From NCBI RefSeq assembly GCF_905201705.1, contig NZ_CAJKOX010000014.1, forward strand, positions 28,209 to 92,208: a stretch of DNA of 64,000 nt. Direction: 5' to 3'. Shown piece after piece: positions 51,531 through 60,456 of the stretch (positions are counted from its first letter, which is position 1; each line of letters begins with the position of its first letter). A program made the position numbers and the translations under genes. Origin of the DNA: an uncultured Marvinbryantia sp. (GTDB taxonomy: Bacteria > Bacillota > Clostridia > Lachnospirales > Lachnospiraceae). The notes beneath the pieces were generated by a model that worked only from the letters and a program-made list of their open reading frames with translations, had not been told where the DNA came from and ran no database searches.

Positions 51531-53003
51531 GTGGATTTAATGGATATGACGGCGCTTGCGCTCGCGAAGAAGATCCGGGCGGGCGAGGTGAGCGCGCCGG
51601 AGGCGGCGCGGGCGGCGCTTGATCAGATAAAAAAGCTGGAGGGCACGGTGCATGCCTATGTGACGGTTGACGAGGAAGGCGCGCTGAAAAGGGCGGCGGA
51701 GGTGCAGAAGAAAATCGAAGCGGGGGAACTGACCGGACCGCTTGCCGGGGTTCCGGCGGCGATCAAGGACAATATGTGTACAAAAGATCTGCTGACCACC
51801 TGCAGCTCCCGCATTCTGGAAAACTTTGTGCCGACCTACACGGCGCAGGCGGTGGAAAATCTGGAGGCAGCGGGCGTGGTGGTGCTTGGAAAGACGAACA
51901 TGGATGAATTTGCGATGGGCAGCACGACGGAGACCTCCGCATACGGGGTGACGCGGAACCCCTGGAACCCGGAGCATGTGCCGGGCGGTTCGTCGGGCGG
52001 CTCCTGCGCGGCGGTGGCGGCAAACGAATGCTCCTTCGCACTCGGCTCGGACACCGGCGGGTCTATCCGCCAGCCAAGCTCGTTCTGCGGAGTCACCGGC
52101 ATCAAGCCTACCTACGGCACCGTATCGCGTTACGGGCTGATCGCCTATGGTTCGTCGCTCGATCAGATCGGACCGGTCGCGAAGGATGTGAGCGACTGCG
52201 CGGCGATCCTGGAGGTGATCGCTTCTTACGATAAAAAAGACAGCACTTCGATTAAACGAGACGACTGCGATTTTACAGCGGCGCTGACGGACGATGTGAA
52301 GGGCATGAAAATCGGGATCCCGCGCGACTATTTCGGCAGCGGGCTGAATGAAGAGGTGAAGCGTGCGATCCTGGCGGCGGCGGATGTACTGCGGGAGAAG
52401 GGAGCCGAGGTGGAGGAATTTGATTTAAGCCTTGTGGAATATGCGATCCCGGCATATTACACCATCGCATCGGCGGAGGCAAGCTCTAACCTTTCGCGCT
52501 TCGACGGCATCAAGTACGGGTACCGTGCAAAGGAGTATGAGGGACTGCATCAGATGTATAAAAAGAGCCGTTCGGAGGGCTTCGGACCGGAGGTAAAGCG
52601 GCGTATCATGCTCGGCTCCTTCGTGCTCAGCTCTGGTTATTACGATGCATATTATTTAAAAGCGCTGCGCACAAAGGCGCTGATCAAACAGGCGTTTGAT
52701 AAGGCATTTGCAAAATACGATGTGATATTAGGACCGGCAGCGCCCTCGACAGCGCCAAAGCTGGGAGAGAGCCTCTCCGATCCGCTGCAGATGTATCTCG
52801 GCGATATTTACACGATCTCGGCAAATCTTGCCGGCATACCGGGCATCAGCGTGCCCTGCGGAAAGGACGGCAAAGGTCTGCCGATCGGGATGCAGCTTCT
52901 CGGCGACTGCTTCCAGGAGAAGAAGATCCTCCGGGCGGCTTACAGCTTTGAGTGCAGCCGCACTTACGAGGCGCCGGCGTTTGCGGGAAAGGCGGTGGAG
53001 TAA
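51531..53003 (+). CDS. gatA: Asp/Glu-tRNA amidotransferase subunit A
   Basis: 490-residue amidase that releases ammonia from glutamine. Catalytic Ser-cisSer-Lys signature: AAIKDNMCTKD holds the Lys and VPGGSSGGSCAAVA with GSDTGGSIRQPS hold the serines. Starts at GTG behind AAGGGGG; an ATG nine bases later is too far from that site. Confidence 0.95.
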   Translation: MDLMDMTALALAKKIRAGEVSAPEAARAALDQIKKLEGTVHAYVTVDEEGALKRAAEVQKKIEAGELTGPLAGVPAAIKDNMCTKDLLTTCSSRILENFVPTYTAQAVENLEAAGVVVLGKTNMDEFAMGSTTETSAYGVTRNPWNPEHVPGGSSGGSCAAVAANECSFALGSDTGGSIRQPSSFCGVTGIKPTYGTVSRYGLIAYGSSLDQIGPVAKDVSDCAAILEVIASYDKKDSTSIKRDDCDFTAALTDDVKGMKIGIPRDYFGSGLNEEVKRAILAAADVLREKGAEVEEFDLSLVEYAIPAYYTIASAEASSNLSRFDGIKYGYRAKEYEGLHQMYKKSRSEGFGPEVKRRIMLGSFVLSSGYYDAYYLKALRTKALIKQAFDKAFAKYDVILGPAAPSTAPKLGESLSDPLQMYLGDIYTISANLAGIPGISVPCGKDGKGLPIGMQLLGDCFQEKKILRAAYSFECSRTYEAPAFAGKAVE

Positions 53004-54440
53004 ATGGGAAAGCAATATGAGACAGTCATTGGGCTGGAGGTTCATGTGGAGCTTGCGACAAAGACGAAGATTTTCTGCGGCTGCTCCACGCAGTTCGGCG
53101 GAGCGCCCAATACGCACACCTGTCCGGTCTGCACCGGGATGCCCGGCTCGCTTCCGGTGTTAAATAAGCAGGTGGTAGAGTATGCGCTCGCCGTTGGTCT
53201 GGCGACCAACTGCCAGATCAACCAGCACTGCAAATTTGACCGCAAAAACTACTTTTACCCGGACAATCCGCAGAATTATCAGATTTCACAGCTTTACCTG
53301 CCGATCTGTCACGACGGCGGGATCGAGATCGAAACGGCGGCCGGCAAAAAGATTGTCGGCATTCATGAGATCCACATGGAGGAGGACGCCGGAAAGCTCA
53401 TTCACGACGAATGGGAGGACTGTTCCCTGGTGGACTTCAACCGCAGCGGCGTGCCGCTGATCGAGATCGTTTCGGAGCCGGATATGCGCAGTGCGGACGA
53501 GGTGATTGCCTATCTCGATAAGCTGCGCCTGATCATCCAGTATCTTGGAGCTTCCGACTGCAAGCTGCAGGAGGGTTCCATGCGTGCGGATGTCAACCTC
53601 TCGGTGCGCGAGGCGGGGGCGGAGAAATTCGGCACCCGCACGGAGATGAAGAATCTGAATTCGTTTAAGGCGATCGCCCGCGCGATCGAGAATGAGCGGG
53701 AGCGTCAGATCGACCTTATCGAGGCTGGCAGAGAAGTGGTGCAGGAAACACGCCGCTGGGACGATACGAAGGAATACTCCTATGCAATGCGCTCTAAGGA
53801 GGATGCGCAGGACTACCGCTATTTCCCGGATCCCGATCTGACGCCGGTGTATATCAGCGACGAGTGGATCGCACGCGTACGCGCCGCACAGCCGGAGCTG
53901 CGAACGGAAAAGCTGCAGCGCTACAGGGAGGAATTTGCGATCCCGGACTATGATGCAGGCATCCTCACCTCATCGAAGCGCCTTGCGGATCTCTTTGAGG
54001 AGGCGACGGCGATCTGCAAAAAGCCGAAGAAGGTCTCCAACTGGCTGATGGGCGAGACGCTCCGCCTGTTAAAGGAGCGCGGGCAGGAGCCGGAGGAGCT
54101 GCGCTTCTCGCCGGAGAATCTGGCGAAGCTGGTAAATCTTGCGGATGCGGGAGCTGTGAACAATCAGGTGGCAAAAGAGGTTTTTGAAAAAATCTTCACG
54201 GACGATATTGACCCGGAGAAATATGTGGAGGAGCACGGGCTGAAAACTGTCAGCGACGAGGGTGCGCTCAGAAGCGTCGTTGAGGCGGTGATCACGGCAA
54301 ATCCGCAGTCTGTGGCGGACTATAAGGGCGGCAAGGAGAAGGCGATCGGCTTCCTTGTCGGGCAGACGATGAAGGCGATGAAGGGCAAAGCGGATCCGGG
54401 AGCCGTCAATAAAATGCTGAAGGAAATATTATCCAGATAA
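53004..54440 (+). CDS. gatB: Asp/Glu-tRNA amidotransferase subunit B
   Basis: 478 residues; kinase/transamidase subunit that activates the tRNA-bound Asp or Glu. Shows the family start YETVIGLEVHVEL, the zinc site CGCSTQFGGAPNTHTCPVC, GMPGSLPVLN, and a C-terminal YqeY-like tail domain. The ATG immediately follows the gatA TAA, so translation is coupled. Confidence 0.95.
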   Translation: MGKQYETVIGLEVHVELATKTKIFCGCSTQFGGAPNTHTCPVCTGMPGSLPVLNKQVVEYALAVGLATNCQINQHCKFDRKNYFYPDNPQNYQISQLYLPICHDGGIEIETAAGKKIVGIHEIHMEEDAGKLIHDEWEDCSLVDFNRSGVPLIEIVSEPDMRSADEVIAYLDKLRLIIQYLGASDCKLQEGSMRADVNLSVREAGAEKFGTRTEMKNLNSFKAIARAIENERERQIDLIEAGREVVQETRRWDDTKEYSYAMRSKEDAQDYRYFPDPDLTPVYISDEWIARVRAAQPELRTEKLQRYREEFAIPDYDAGILTSSKRLADLFEEATAICKKPKKVSNWLMGETLRLLKERGQEPEELRFSPENLAKLVNLADAGAVNNQVAKEVFEKIFTDDIDPEKYVEEHGLKTVSDEGALRSVVEAVITANPQSVADYKGGKEKAIGFLVGQTMKAMKGKADPGAVNKMLKEILSR

Positions 54441-54448
54441 GACAGGGC

Positions 54449-54477
54449 TTGTTTTTTTGCAGAAGAGCAGATATACT
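54449..54477 (+). promoter_or_regulatory. Promoter of the deacetylase-like lipoprotein gene
   Basis: TTGTTT, 17-nt spacer, TATACT. I see no clear terminator between gatB and this promoter. Confidence 0.5.
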
Positions 54478-54501
54478 ATCTTGTGAGAAAGGGGAACTTT
54501 C

Positions 54502-55797
54502 ATGAAGAGAAGTATATCTGTTTTTTTGTTAATGATGACACTGTTTGTTATGACCGGATGCAGCCGTGCGACGATGAACGCACAGATTGCGGAAAGTATC
54601 GGCACGCTTGGTCAATATGAGAATAATGAGCCGGTGGAGACGCCGAAGATGAAGGCGCAGCGTGAGATACAGGAGCAAAAAGAGGCGGCCGAGGAGGATG
54701 TGACAGGACATCTTAATACGGCGGCGCGTCTGGCTGCCTCCTACGATTATACGGCGGCGCTGGAGGAGATCGCGAAGATCAGCGAGGAACATGCGGAAGA
54801 CGACCGCGTGATCAGCGCAAAGATCGAGTATCAGCGCCTGCTCGGACAGATGGTGGAGTACGGCGGAGATGTCGCGCATTTTTCGGTGAAGACGCTGGTG
54901 GCGGATCCGTCGCGCGCATTTGACGGAGATGATATGTCCTCCTATTATAATAACTGGACGCTGACAGTGGATGAGTTTAAGGCGATCCTGCAGTCGCTTT
55001 ACGACCGCGGATATGTGCTGATGGATGTTCACGAGAAGGTGGTGGATATCCAAAATGAGGACGGGACGACCAGCTTTGCCGTCAATACGCCGTCTGTCCC
55101 GGAGGGAAAGACGCCGATGGTGCTTTCCTTCACGGAGGCAAATTACTATGATTATCAGCAGGGGGACGGGTTTGCGGGCAGACTGGTGCTGGATGAGAAT
55201 GGCAATGTGATGAATGAGTACACGGACGCCTCCGGGCAGACGCTTATCGGAGCGTATGATGTGATTCCGATCGTGGATGAATTTGTGGAGGAGCACCCGG
55301 ATTTTTCCCTGCGCGGGGCGAAGGGAATTGTTTCTGTCACAGGCTATGAGGGCGTGTTTGGCTATGGGATCGAGACTGGAGCAAGCACGATCGCGGCAAT
55401 CGCGGACCGCCTGAAGGAGACCGGATGGGAGATTGCCTGCCAGGGCTTTTCCGACAACACCATGGAGAGCGACCTGGATCTGGATGAGCTGGAGGACGAT
55501 CTGGATACGTGGAGCAGTAAGATTGGCTCGCTTGTGGGCGATACCGATCTTCTGATCTATCCGTACGGTGAGGAAGTGACTGCCGGGACGGCAAAACAGG
55601 AGCTGCTGCTGGAGAAGGGCTATCAGTTCTTTTTCAGCATCTGGACGACGGCGGATTTTATTGAGGTTCAGCCGGACTATGTGCGGCAGACGCGCAGAAC
55701 GCTGGATGGTTATGATCTTTATATGTATGCCGACTATCTGACTGACTTTTTTGATGTGGATGAGATCTTTGATAAAACCAGACCGGCATTCGAATAA
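54502..55797 (+). CDS. Lipoprotein with degenerate polysaccharide deacetylase domain
   Basis: 431 residues. Lipobox VMTGC gives a membrane-anchored lipoprotein. Residues ~45-125 are helical and charged. The C-terminal half follows a NodB-type deacetylase layout, but the metal and catalytic motifs are changed. The place of TFDDG reads LSFTEANYYDY, and the place of HSxxH reads GFSDNTMES. A late YPYGEE segment remains. It may bind rather than deacetylate glycans. Standing between gatB and nrdD with its own promoter, it has no evident pathway partner. Confidence 0.7.
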   Translation: MKRSISVFLLMMTLFVMTGCSRATMNAQIAESIGTLGQYENNEPVETPKMKAQREIQEQKEAAEEDVTGHLNTAARLAASYDYTAALEEIAKISEEHAEDDRVISAKIEYQRLLGQMVEYGGDVAHFSVKTLVADPSRAFDGDDMSSYYNNWTLTVDEFKAILQSLYDRGYVLMDVHEKVVDIQNEDGTTSFAVNTPSVPEGKTPMVLSFTEANYYDYQQGDGFAGRLVLDENGNVMNEYTDASGQTLIGAYDVIPIVDEFVEEHPDFSLRGAKGIVSVTGYEGVFGYGIETGASTIAAIADRLKETGWEIACQGFSDNTMESDLDLDELEDDLDTWSSKIGSLVGDTDLLIYPYGEEVTAGTAKQELLLEKGYQFFFSIWTTADFIEVQPDYVRQTRRTLDGYDLYMYADYLTDFFDVDEIFDKTRPAFE

Positions 55798-55844
55798 TTA
55801 CAGAAACCTTACACAAACTTAAAAAAAACTTATTATCTTCCCTC

Positions 55845-55873
55845 TTTACAAATGGAGGAAATTCCTCTATACT
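55845..55873 (+). promoter_or_regulatory. Promoter of nrdD
   Basis: TTTACA, 17-nt spacer, TATACT. I find no convincing NrdR box pair nearby. Confidence 0.6.
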
Positions 55874-55937
55874 GGAACTACATCTTGCGAAAAAATTAAA
55901 ATGTCATACCAGATATAGTAATATAGGAGGAAATGAA

Positions 55938-58070
55938 ATGTATGTGATCAAAAAAGACGGGACCCGGGAAGAGTTTAATGTTGAGAAAATCGTCGTTGCA
56001 GTAAACAAATCCGCCGCCCGCGCATTATATAAGTTTAAGCCGGAGGAAATTAAAGAGTTGTGCGAGTATGCGACCAGACGCGCGCAGGAGATGGGCAAGG
56101 AGGGCATCACGATCCAGGAGATGCACAACATCGTGGAGAGCGCGCTGGAGAAGGTAAGCCCGGCGGTCGCAAAGAGCTACCGCGACTACCGCAACTATAA
56201 AGTGGATTTCATTCATATGATGGATGATGTCTACACGAAGAGCCAGTCTATCCGCTACATCGGCGACAAGAGCAACGCCAACACGGACAGCGCGCTGGTG
56301 GCGACGAAGCGCAGCCTTATCTTCAATGAGCTGAATAAAAATCTCTATCAGAAGTTTTTCATGACGCGCGACGAGCGTCAGGCATGTAAGGATGGCTATA
56401 TTTACATTCATGATCAGTCTGCGCGTCTGGATACCATGAACTGCTGCCTGTTTGACGTCGGCTCTGTTTTAAAGGGCGGCTTCGAGATGGGAAATGTCTG
56501 GTATAACGAGCCGAAGACGCTGGATACGGCGTTTGACGTGATGGGCGACATCGTGCTGAGCACAGCGGCGCAGCAGTACGGCGGCTTTACGGTGCCGGAG
56601 GTCGACAAGATCCTCGCGCCCTATGCAGAGAAGAGCTACAAAAAATATGTGGAAGAATTTCTGAAATACATGGATGCCTCCTGGGACGGCGTTCAGGAGC
56701 GGGCGAAGCAGTATGCGCTCGATAAGGTGAAGCGCGATTACGACCAGGGCTGGCAGGGCATCGAGTACAAGCTGAACACGGTCGGTTCTTCCCGCGGGGA
56801 TTATCCGTTTGTCACCATGACGCTCGGGCTGGGGCAGTCTGATTTTGAGCGTATGTGCAGCATCTCGCTGCTGAATGTACATAAAGAGGGACAGGGCAAG
56901 CCGGGCAACAAAAAGCCGGTGCTGTTCCCGAAAATCGTATTTTTATTCGATGAGAACCTGCACGGCGACGGCAAGCCGTGCGAGGATGTGTTTGAGGCGG
57001 GACTGGAGTGCTCTGCAAAGACCATGTATCCGGACTGGCTTTCCCTCTCCGGCAAAGGCTATGTGGCGAGCATGTATAAGCAGTACGGCCGCGTGATCAG
57101 TCCGATGGGCTGCCGGGCGTTTTTGAGCCCCTGGTATGAGCGCGGGGGAATGCACCCGGCGGATAAGGATGATAAGCCGGTATTTGTCGGACGCTTTAAT
57201 GTGGGCGCTGTCAGCCTGCATCTGCCGATGATCCTGGCGAAATCCCGCCAGGAGAGCCGCGATTTTTACGAGGTGCTGGATTATTATCTGGAGATGATCA
57301 GAGGTATCCACATCCGCACCTACGAATATCTTGGCGAGATGCGTGCCTCCACGAACCCGCTCGCTTACTGCGAGGGCGGCTTCTACGGCGGACACCTCGA
57401 TCCGAGAGATAAGATCAAGCCGCTCTTAAAGCCGATGACGGCCTCCTTTGGCATCACTGCCTTAAACGAGTTGCAGGAGCTTTATAATGGCAAATCCATT
57501 GCCGAGGACGGGCAGTTTGCGCTGGAGGTTATGCAGTATATTAATAAGAAGGTAAATGAGTACAAGGAGGCGGACGGCTGGCTGTACGCAATCTACGGTA
57601 CTCCTGCGGAGAGTCTCTGCGGGCTGCAGGTGGAGCAGTTCCGCAGGCAGTACGGCATCGTGGAGAATGTTTCCGACCGCCCGTACGTGAGCAACAGCTT
57701 CCACTGCCACGTGACGGAGGATCTTTCCCCGATCCAGAAGCAGGATCTGGAGGGGCGCTTCTGGGATCTGTGCAACGGCGGCAAGATCCAGTATGTGCGC
57801 TATCCGATCGACTATAATAAAGAGGCGATCAAAAGTCTCATCCTGCGTGCGATGAAGCTGGGTTACTATGAGGGCGTCAACCTTTCACTCGCCTACTGTG
57901 ACGACTGCGGTCACCAGGAACTGGAGATGGATGTCTGCCCGAAGTGCGGTTCCAAAAACCTTACAAAGATTGACCGCATGAACGGCTATCTTTCCTACAG
58001 CCGCGTACACGGCGATACAAGGCTGAACTCCGCGAAGATGGCGGAAATCGCGGAGCGCGTATCGATGTAG
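55938..58070 (+). CDS. nrdD: Anaerobic ribonucleoside-triphosphate reductase
   Basis: 710-residue class III reductase that makes dNTPs under anoxia. N-terminal ATP-cone (MYVIKKDGTREEFNVEK, to ~residue 95) for allosteric control; catalytic barrel with CSISLLNVHKEGQGKPGNKK; zinc-binding CDDCGHQ and CPKCGS; and a C-terminal RMNGYLSYSRVHGDTRLN carrying the glycyl radical site. It needs the activase NrdG, which is not adjacent here. AGGAGG is 7 nt before the ATG. It has its own promoter and a strong terminator. Confidence 0.95.
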   Translation: MYVIKKDGTREEFNVEKIVVAVNKSAARALYKFKPEEIKELCEYATRRAQEMGKEGITIQEMHNIVESALEKVSPAVAKSYRDYRNYKVDFIHMMDDVYTKSQSIRYIGDKSNANTDSALVATKRSLIFNELNKNLYQKFFMTRDERQACKDGYIYIHDQSARLDTMNCCLFDVGSVLKGGFEMGNVWYNEPKTLDTAFDVMGDIVLSTAAQQYGGFTVPEVDKILAPYAEKSYKKYVEEFLKYMDASWDGVQERAKQYALDKVKRDYDQGWQGIEYKLNTVGSSRGDYPFVTMTLGLGQSDFERMCSISLLNVHKEGQGKPGNKKPVLFPKIVFLFDENLHGDGKPCEDVFEAGLECSAKTMYPDWLSLSGKGYVASMYKQYGRVISPMGCRAFLSPWYERGGMHPADKDDKPVFVGRFNVGAVSLHLPMILAKSRQESRDFYEVLDYYLEMIRGIHIRTYEYLGEMRASTNPLAYCEGGFYGGHLDPRDKIKPLLKPMTASFGITALNELQELYNGKSIAEDGQFALEVMQYINKKVNEYKEADGWLYAIYGTPAESLCGLQVEQFRRQYGIVENVSDRPYVSNSFHCHVTEDLSPIQKQDLEGRFWDLCNGGKIQYVRYPIDYNKEAIKSLILRAMKLGYYEGVNLSLAYCDDCGHQELEMDVCPKCGSKNLTKIDRMNGYLSYSRVHGDTRLNSAKMAEIAERVSM

Positions 58071-58150
58071 GAGTGTTTGCGATTCACTCTGGCATTTGGA
58101 GTTCCCTGGCAAATGTTGTGACTATATATCTGATCTGTATGGTAGTTTCT

Positions 58151-58183
58151 GACGGAGGAATCTGATTCCTCCGTCTTTTTTTG
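58151..58183 (+). terminator. Terminator of nrdD
   Basis: GACGGAGGAATC/GATTCCTCCGTC, a near-perfect stem with a tiny loop, then TTTTTTT. A copy of the 38-nt interspersed repeat starts five bases later. Confidence 0.88.
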
Positions 58184-58187
58184 CCGT

Positions 58188-58225
58188 GCATTCGAAGGAA
58201 GCTGCCGGTGGCAGGTCCTGTAGGT
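58188..58225 (+). repeat. Post-terminator interspersed repeat, copy 2
   Basis: Matches copy 1 (16658-16695) at 36 of 38 positions, including CTGCC-GGT-GGCAG. It again lies directly behind an intrinsic terminator and in the same orientation. Confidence 0.75.
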
Positions 58226-58234
58226 CCTAAAAGT

Positions 58235-58251
58235 TTATAAAAATTTTATAA
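58235..58251. repeat. AT-only palindrome
   Basis: TTATAAAAATTTTATAA, a perfect odd-length palindrome in the leader of the NEW3 gene. It is a possible regulator site or an AT-rich promoter element. The remaining 150 nt before the gene contain an ACACC/GGTGT hairpin and no clear promoter. Confidence 0.45.
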
Positions 58252-58404
58252 GTTTTGTTTTTCTTTTATACCTGTCTTACGCAATCATCAATCATTTTCC
58301 ACACCGGCTTTTTAAAATAAGAAATCAGGAAGGCAGTCAGACACCGCTAGGACGTGAGGGTGGTGTGATGCCGGAAAAAACTTACAGAAAGGCAGGAAAA
58401 AGAT

Positions 58405-59679
58405 ATGGGACATGGATGGAGAAAAAGGGGATGCGCACGGATTTGTGCGGCGGCACTTATGGGCGTACTGGCGGCAGGCGGCGGCCAGACGGCGTTTGCG
58501 GCTGAGGCTGACACGATGACGGAAGCGGATGCAAAGGACGATGCGGGAACAGATGCAGGGACAGAAACGGCAGCAGGCGCACAGAACGGCATCGACATGA
58601 CGACTGATTATCCGGGCATCACGGTGAAAGCGGGCGAGAGCGTCAGCTTTGGGCTGGATTTTGCAAGTCTTTCCGGAGACAGCTACGATGCGTCGCTTTC
58701 CATCGAGTCTATCCCGGAGGGCTGGGAGGGCTACTTCAAGAGCAGCAGCAGCGAAATCTCAATGGTACATGTAGATGCAGAATCAGAGTTTGCAGACTCG
58801 GAGCTTGCCACCTTCAGCCTGACGCTTCCCGATGAGGTGGAGGAGGGCACCTACAATGTTACCCTGAAAGCAGATGCCGGCAGCGGAGCTTCCGACACCT
58901 TACAGCTTGAAATTAACGTGACAGAAACGGAGAACGGACAGAGCAGCTTAACGTCCGAATATCCGGAGCAGCAGGGGGCTTCCGGGACGAGCTTCAGCTT
59001 CGACGTCACACTGGTGAACAACCGCGGAATAGAGCAGACCTACAGTCTTGCGGCGGAGGCGGAGAGCGGCTGGCAGGTATCCTTTACCCCATCCGGTGAG
59101 AGCACTCAAGTGGCGAGCATCACGGTGGAGCCGGGCTCCAGCCAGGGGCTGACGGTGGACGTGACGCCGCCGGAGACCATTAAGGAGGGCGAATACACGA
59201 TTCCCTGCACGGCGATTTCCGCAAATGAAACGCTGTCTGCAGAGCTGAAGGTGACGATCACCGGCTCCTACGAGGTGCAGTTATCCACACCGACCGGCAA
59301 TCTGAGCATGGACGCTTATGCAAACCAGGAAAAGGCGGTGACGTTAAGCGTGATCAATAACGGAAATGTGGATCTGAGCAATTTAAATCTGACCTCATCT
59401 GCGCCGACCGACTGGGAGGTACGTTTCGACGAATCGACCATTGAGCTTCTGGAGGCGGGAGCCACGAAGGAAGTGACTGCCTATGTCAAGCCGTCCTCCG
59501 ATGCGATTACCGGGGACTATGTGACTTCGATCACAGTCAGCAATGACGAGACGACGTCGACGGCGGAATTCCGCATATCGGTAAAAACACAGACGCTCTG
59601 GGGAATCGTTGCGGTTGCGATCATCATTGCGCTGCTTGCAGGACTGGGCTTTTTGTTTAAGAAGTATGGAAGAAGGTAG
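58405..59679 (+). CDS. NEW3-domain exported membrane protein
   Basis: 424 residues. Signal peptide (AAALMGVLAAGGGQTAFAAE), an acidic low-complexity spacer, three Ig-like NEW3 (alpha-galactosidase-associated) repeats at about residues 67-172, 180-290 and 292-396, and one C-terminal membrane helix (GIVAVAIIIALLAGLGFLF) with a basic stop. It starts an operon with an ABC ATPase (4-nt gap) and permease. This triad is conserved in Firmicutes, where the NEW3 protein probably acts as an extracytoplasmic partner of the exporter. The substrate is unknown. Confidence 0.82.
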   Translation: MGHGWRKRGCARICAAALMGVLAAGGGQTAFAAEADTMTEADAKDDAGTDAGTETAAGAQNGIDMTTDYPGITVKAGESVSFGLDFASLSGDSYDASLSIESIPEGWEGYFKSSSSEISMVHVDAESEFADSELATFSLTLPDEVEEGTYNVTLKADAGSGASDTLQLEINVTETENGQSSLTSEYPEQQGASGTSFSFDVTLVNNRGIEQTYSLAAEAESGWQVSFTPSGESTQVASITVEPGSSQGLTVDVTPPETIKEGEYTIPCTAISANETLSAELKVTITGSYEVQLSTPTGNLSMDAYANQEKAVTLSVINNGNVDLSNLNLTSSAPTDWEVRFDESTIELLEAGATKEVTAYVKPSSDAITGDYVTSITVSNDETTSTAEFRISVKTQTLWGIVAVAIIIALLAGLGFLFKKYGRR

Positions 59680-59682
59680 CAT

Positions 59683-60456
59683 ATGGAACAGAAAATAATA
59701 GAGATGCAGGGACTCACAAAGCATTATGGAAACAAAATTGCGGTAAACAACCTCGATCTTTCCATATGCCAGGGGGAAATCTTCGGTCTGCTCGGTCCGA
59801 ACGGCGCCGGGAAAACGACAACGATCCTGATGCTGCTCGGTCTGACGGAGCCGACGGCAGGCAGGGCGTTTATCGAGGGGCTGGACTGCACGCGCAATCC
59901 GGTGGCAGTAAAACGCGTTGCCGGATATATGCCGGACAACGTCGGATTTTACCCGGATCTGACCGGCAGGCAGAATCTGCGTTTCACCGGCAGACTGAAC
60001 GGTCTTGGAGAGGACATGATCGAGGAACGTATTGAGCAGCTTCTGAAGCGCGTCGGCATGACGGAATACGGCGATCAGAAAACTGGCACCTACTCTAAGG
60101 GTATGAAGCAGCGGCTCGGCATTGCGGATGTTCTGATGAAGGATCCGCGCGTTATCATCATGGATGAGCCGACGCTCGGTATCGATCCCGAGGGAATGCA
60201 TGAATTGCTGATGCTGATGCACGAGCTTGCCAGTGAGGACGGCAGGACGCTTCTGATTTCCTCGCATCAGCTTTACCAGATCCAGCAGATCTGCGACCGG
60301 GTGGGCATTTTTGTGAGCGGCAGGCTGATCGCGTGCGGAAGGATTGACGAGCTTGGCAGGCAGGTGAACCAGGAGGGCGGCGATCTGGACGAGATTTACA
60401 GACTATATTTTGAAAGGGCAGGGCAGAAGGATGAAAACAATCGCAGTAAAAAGTAA
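59683..60456 (+). CDS. ABC transporter ATP-binding protein
   Basis: 257 residues. Walker A LGPNGAGKTTT, signature YSKGMKQRLGIA, Walker B VIIMDEPTLG and H-loop SSHQLYQIQ, with a DrrA/NatA-like C-terminal segment. It should pair with the downstream ABC-2 permease, whose gene it overlaps by 26 nt. Cytoplasmic subunit of an exporter, not of an importer. Confidence 0.93.
   Translation: MEQKIIEMQGLTKHYGNKIAVNNLDLSICQGEIFGLLGPNGAGKTTTILMLLGLTEPTAGRAFIEGLDCTRNPVAVKRVAGYMPDNVGFYPDLTGRQNLRFTGRLNGLGEDMIEERIEQLLKRVGMTEYGDQKTGTYSKGMKQRLGIADVLMKDPRVIIMDEPTLGIDPEGMHELLMLMHELASEDGRTLLISSHQLYQIQQICDRVGIFVSGRLIACGRIDELGRQVNQEGGDLDEIYRLYFERAGQKDENNRSKK

Noticed and set aside
55798..55937. NrdR boxes in the nrdD promoter
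   Set aside because: No pair of sequences resembling the ACACWATATATWGTGT consensus was found; only a normal promoter is supported.
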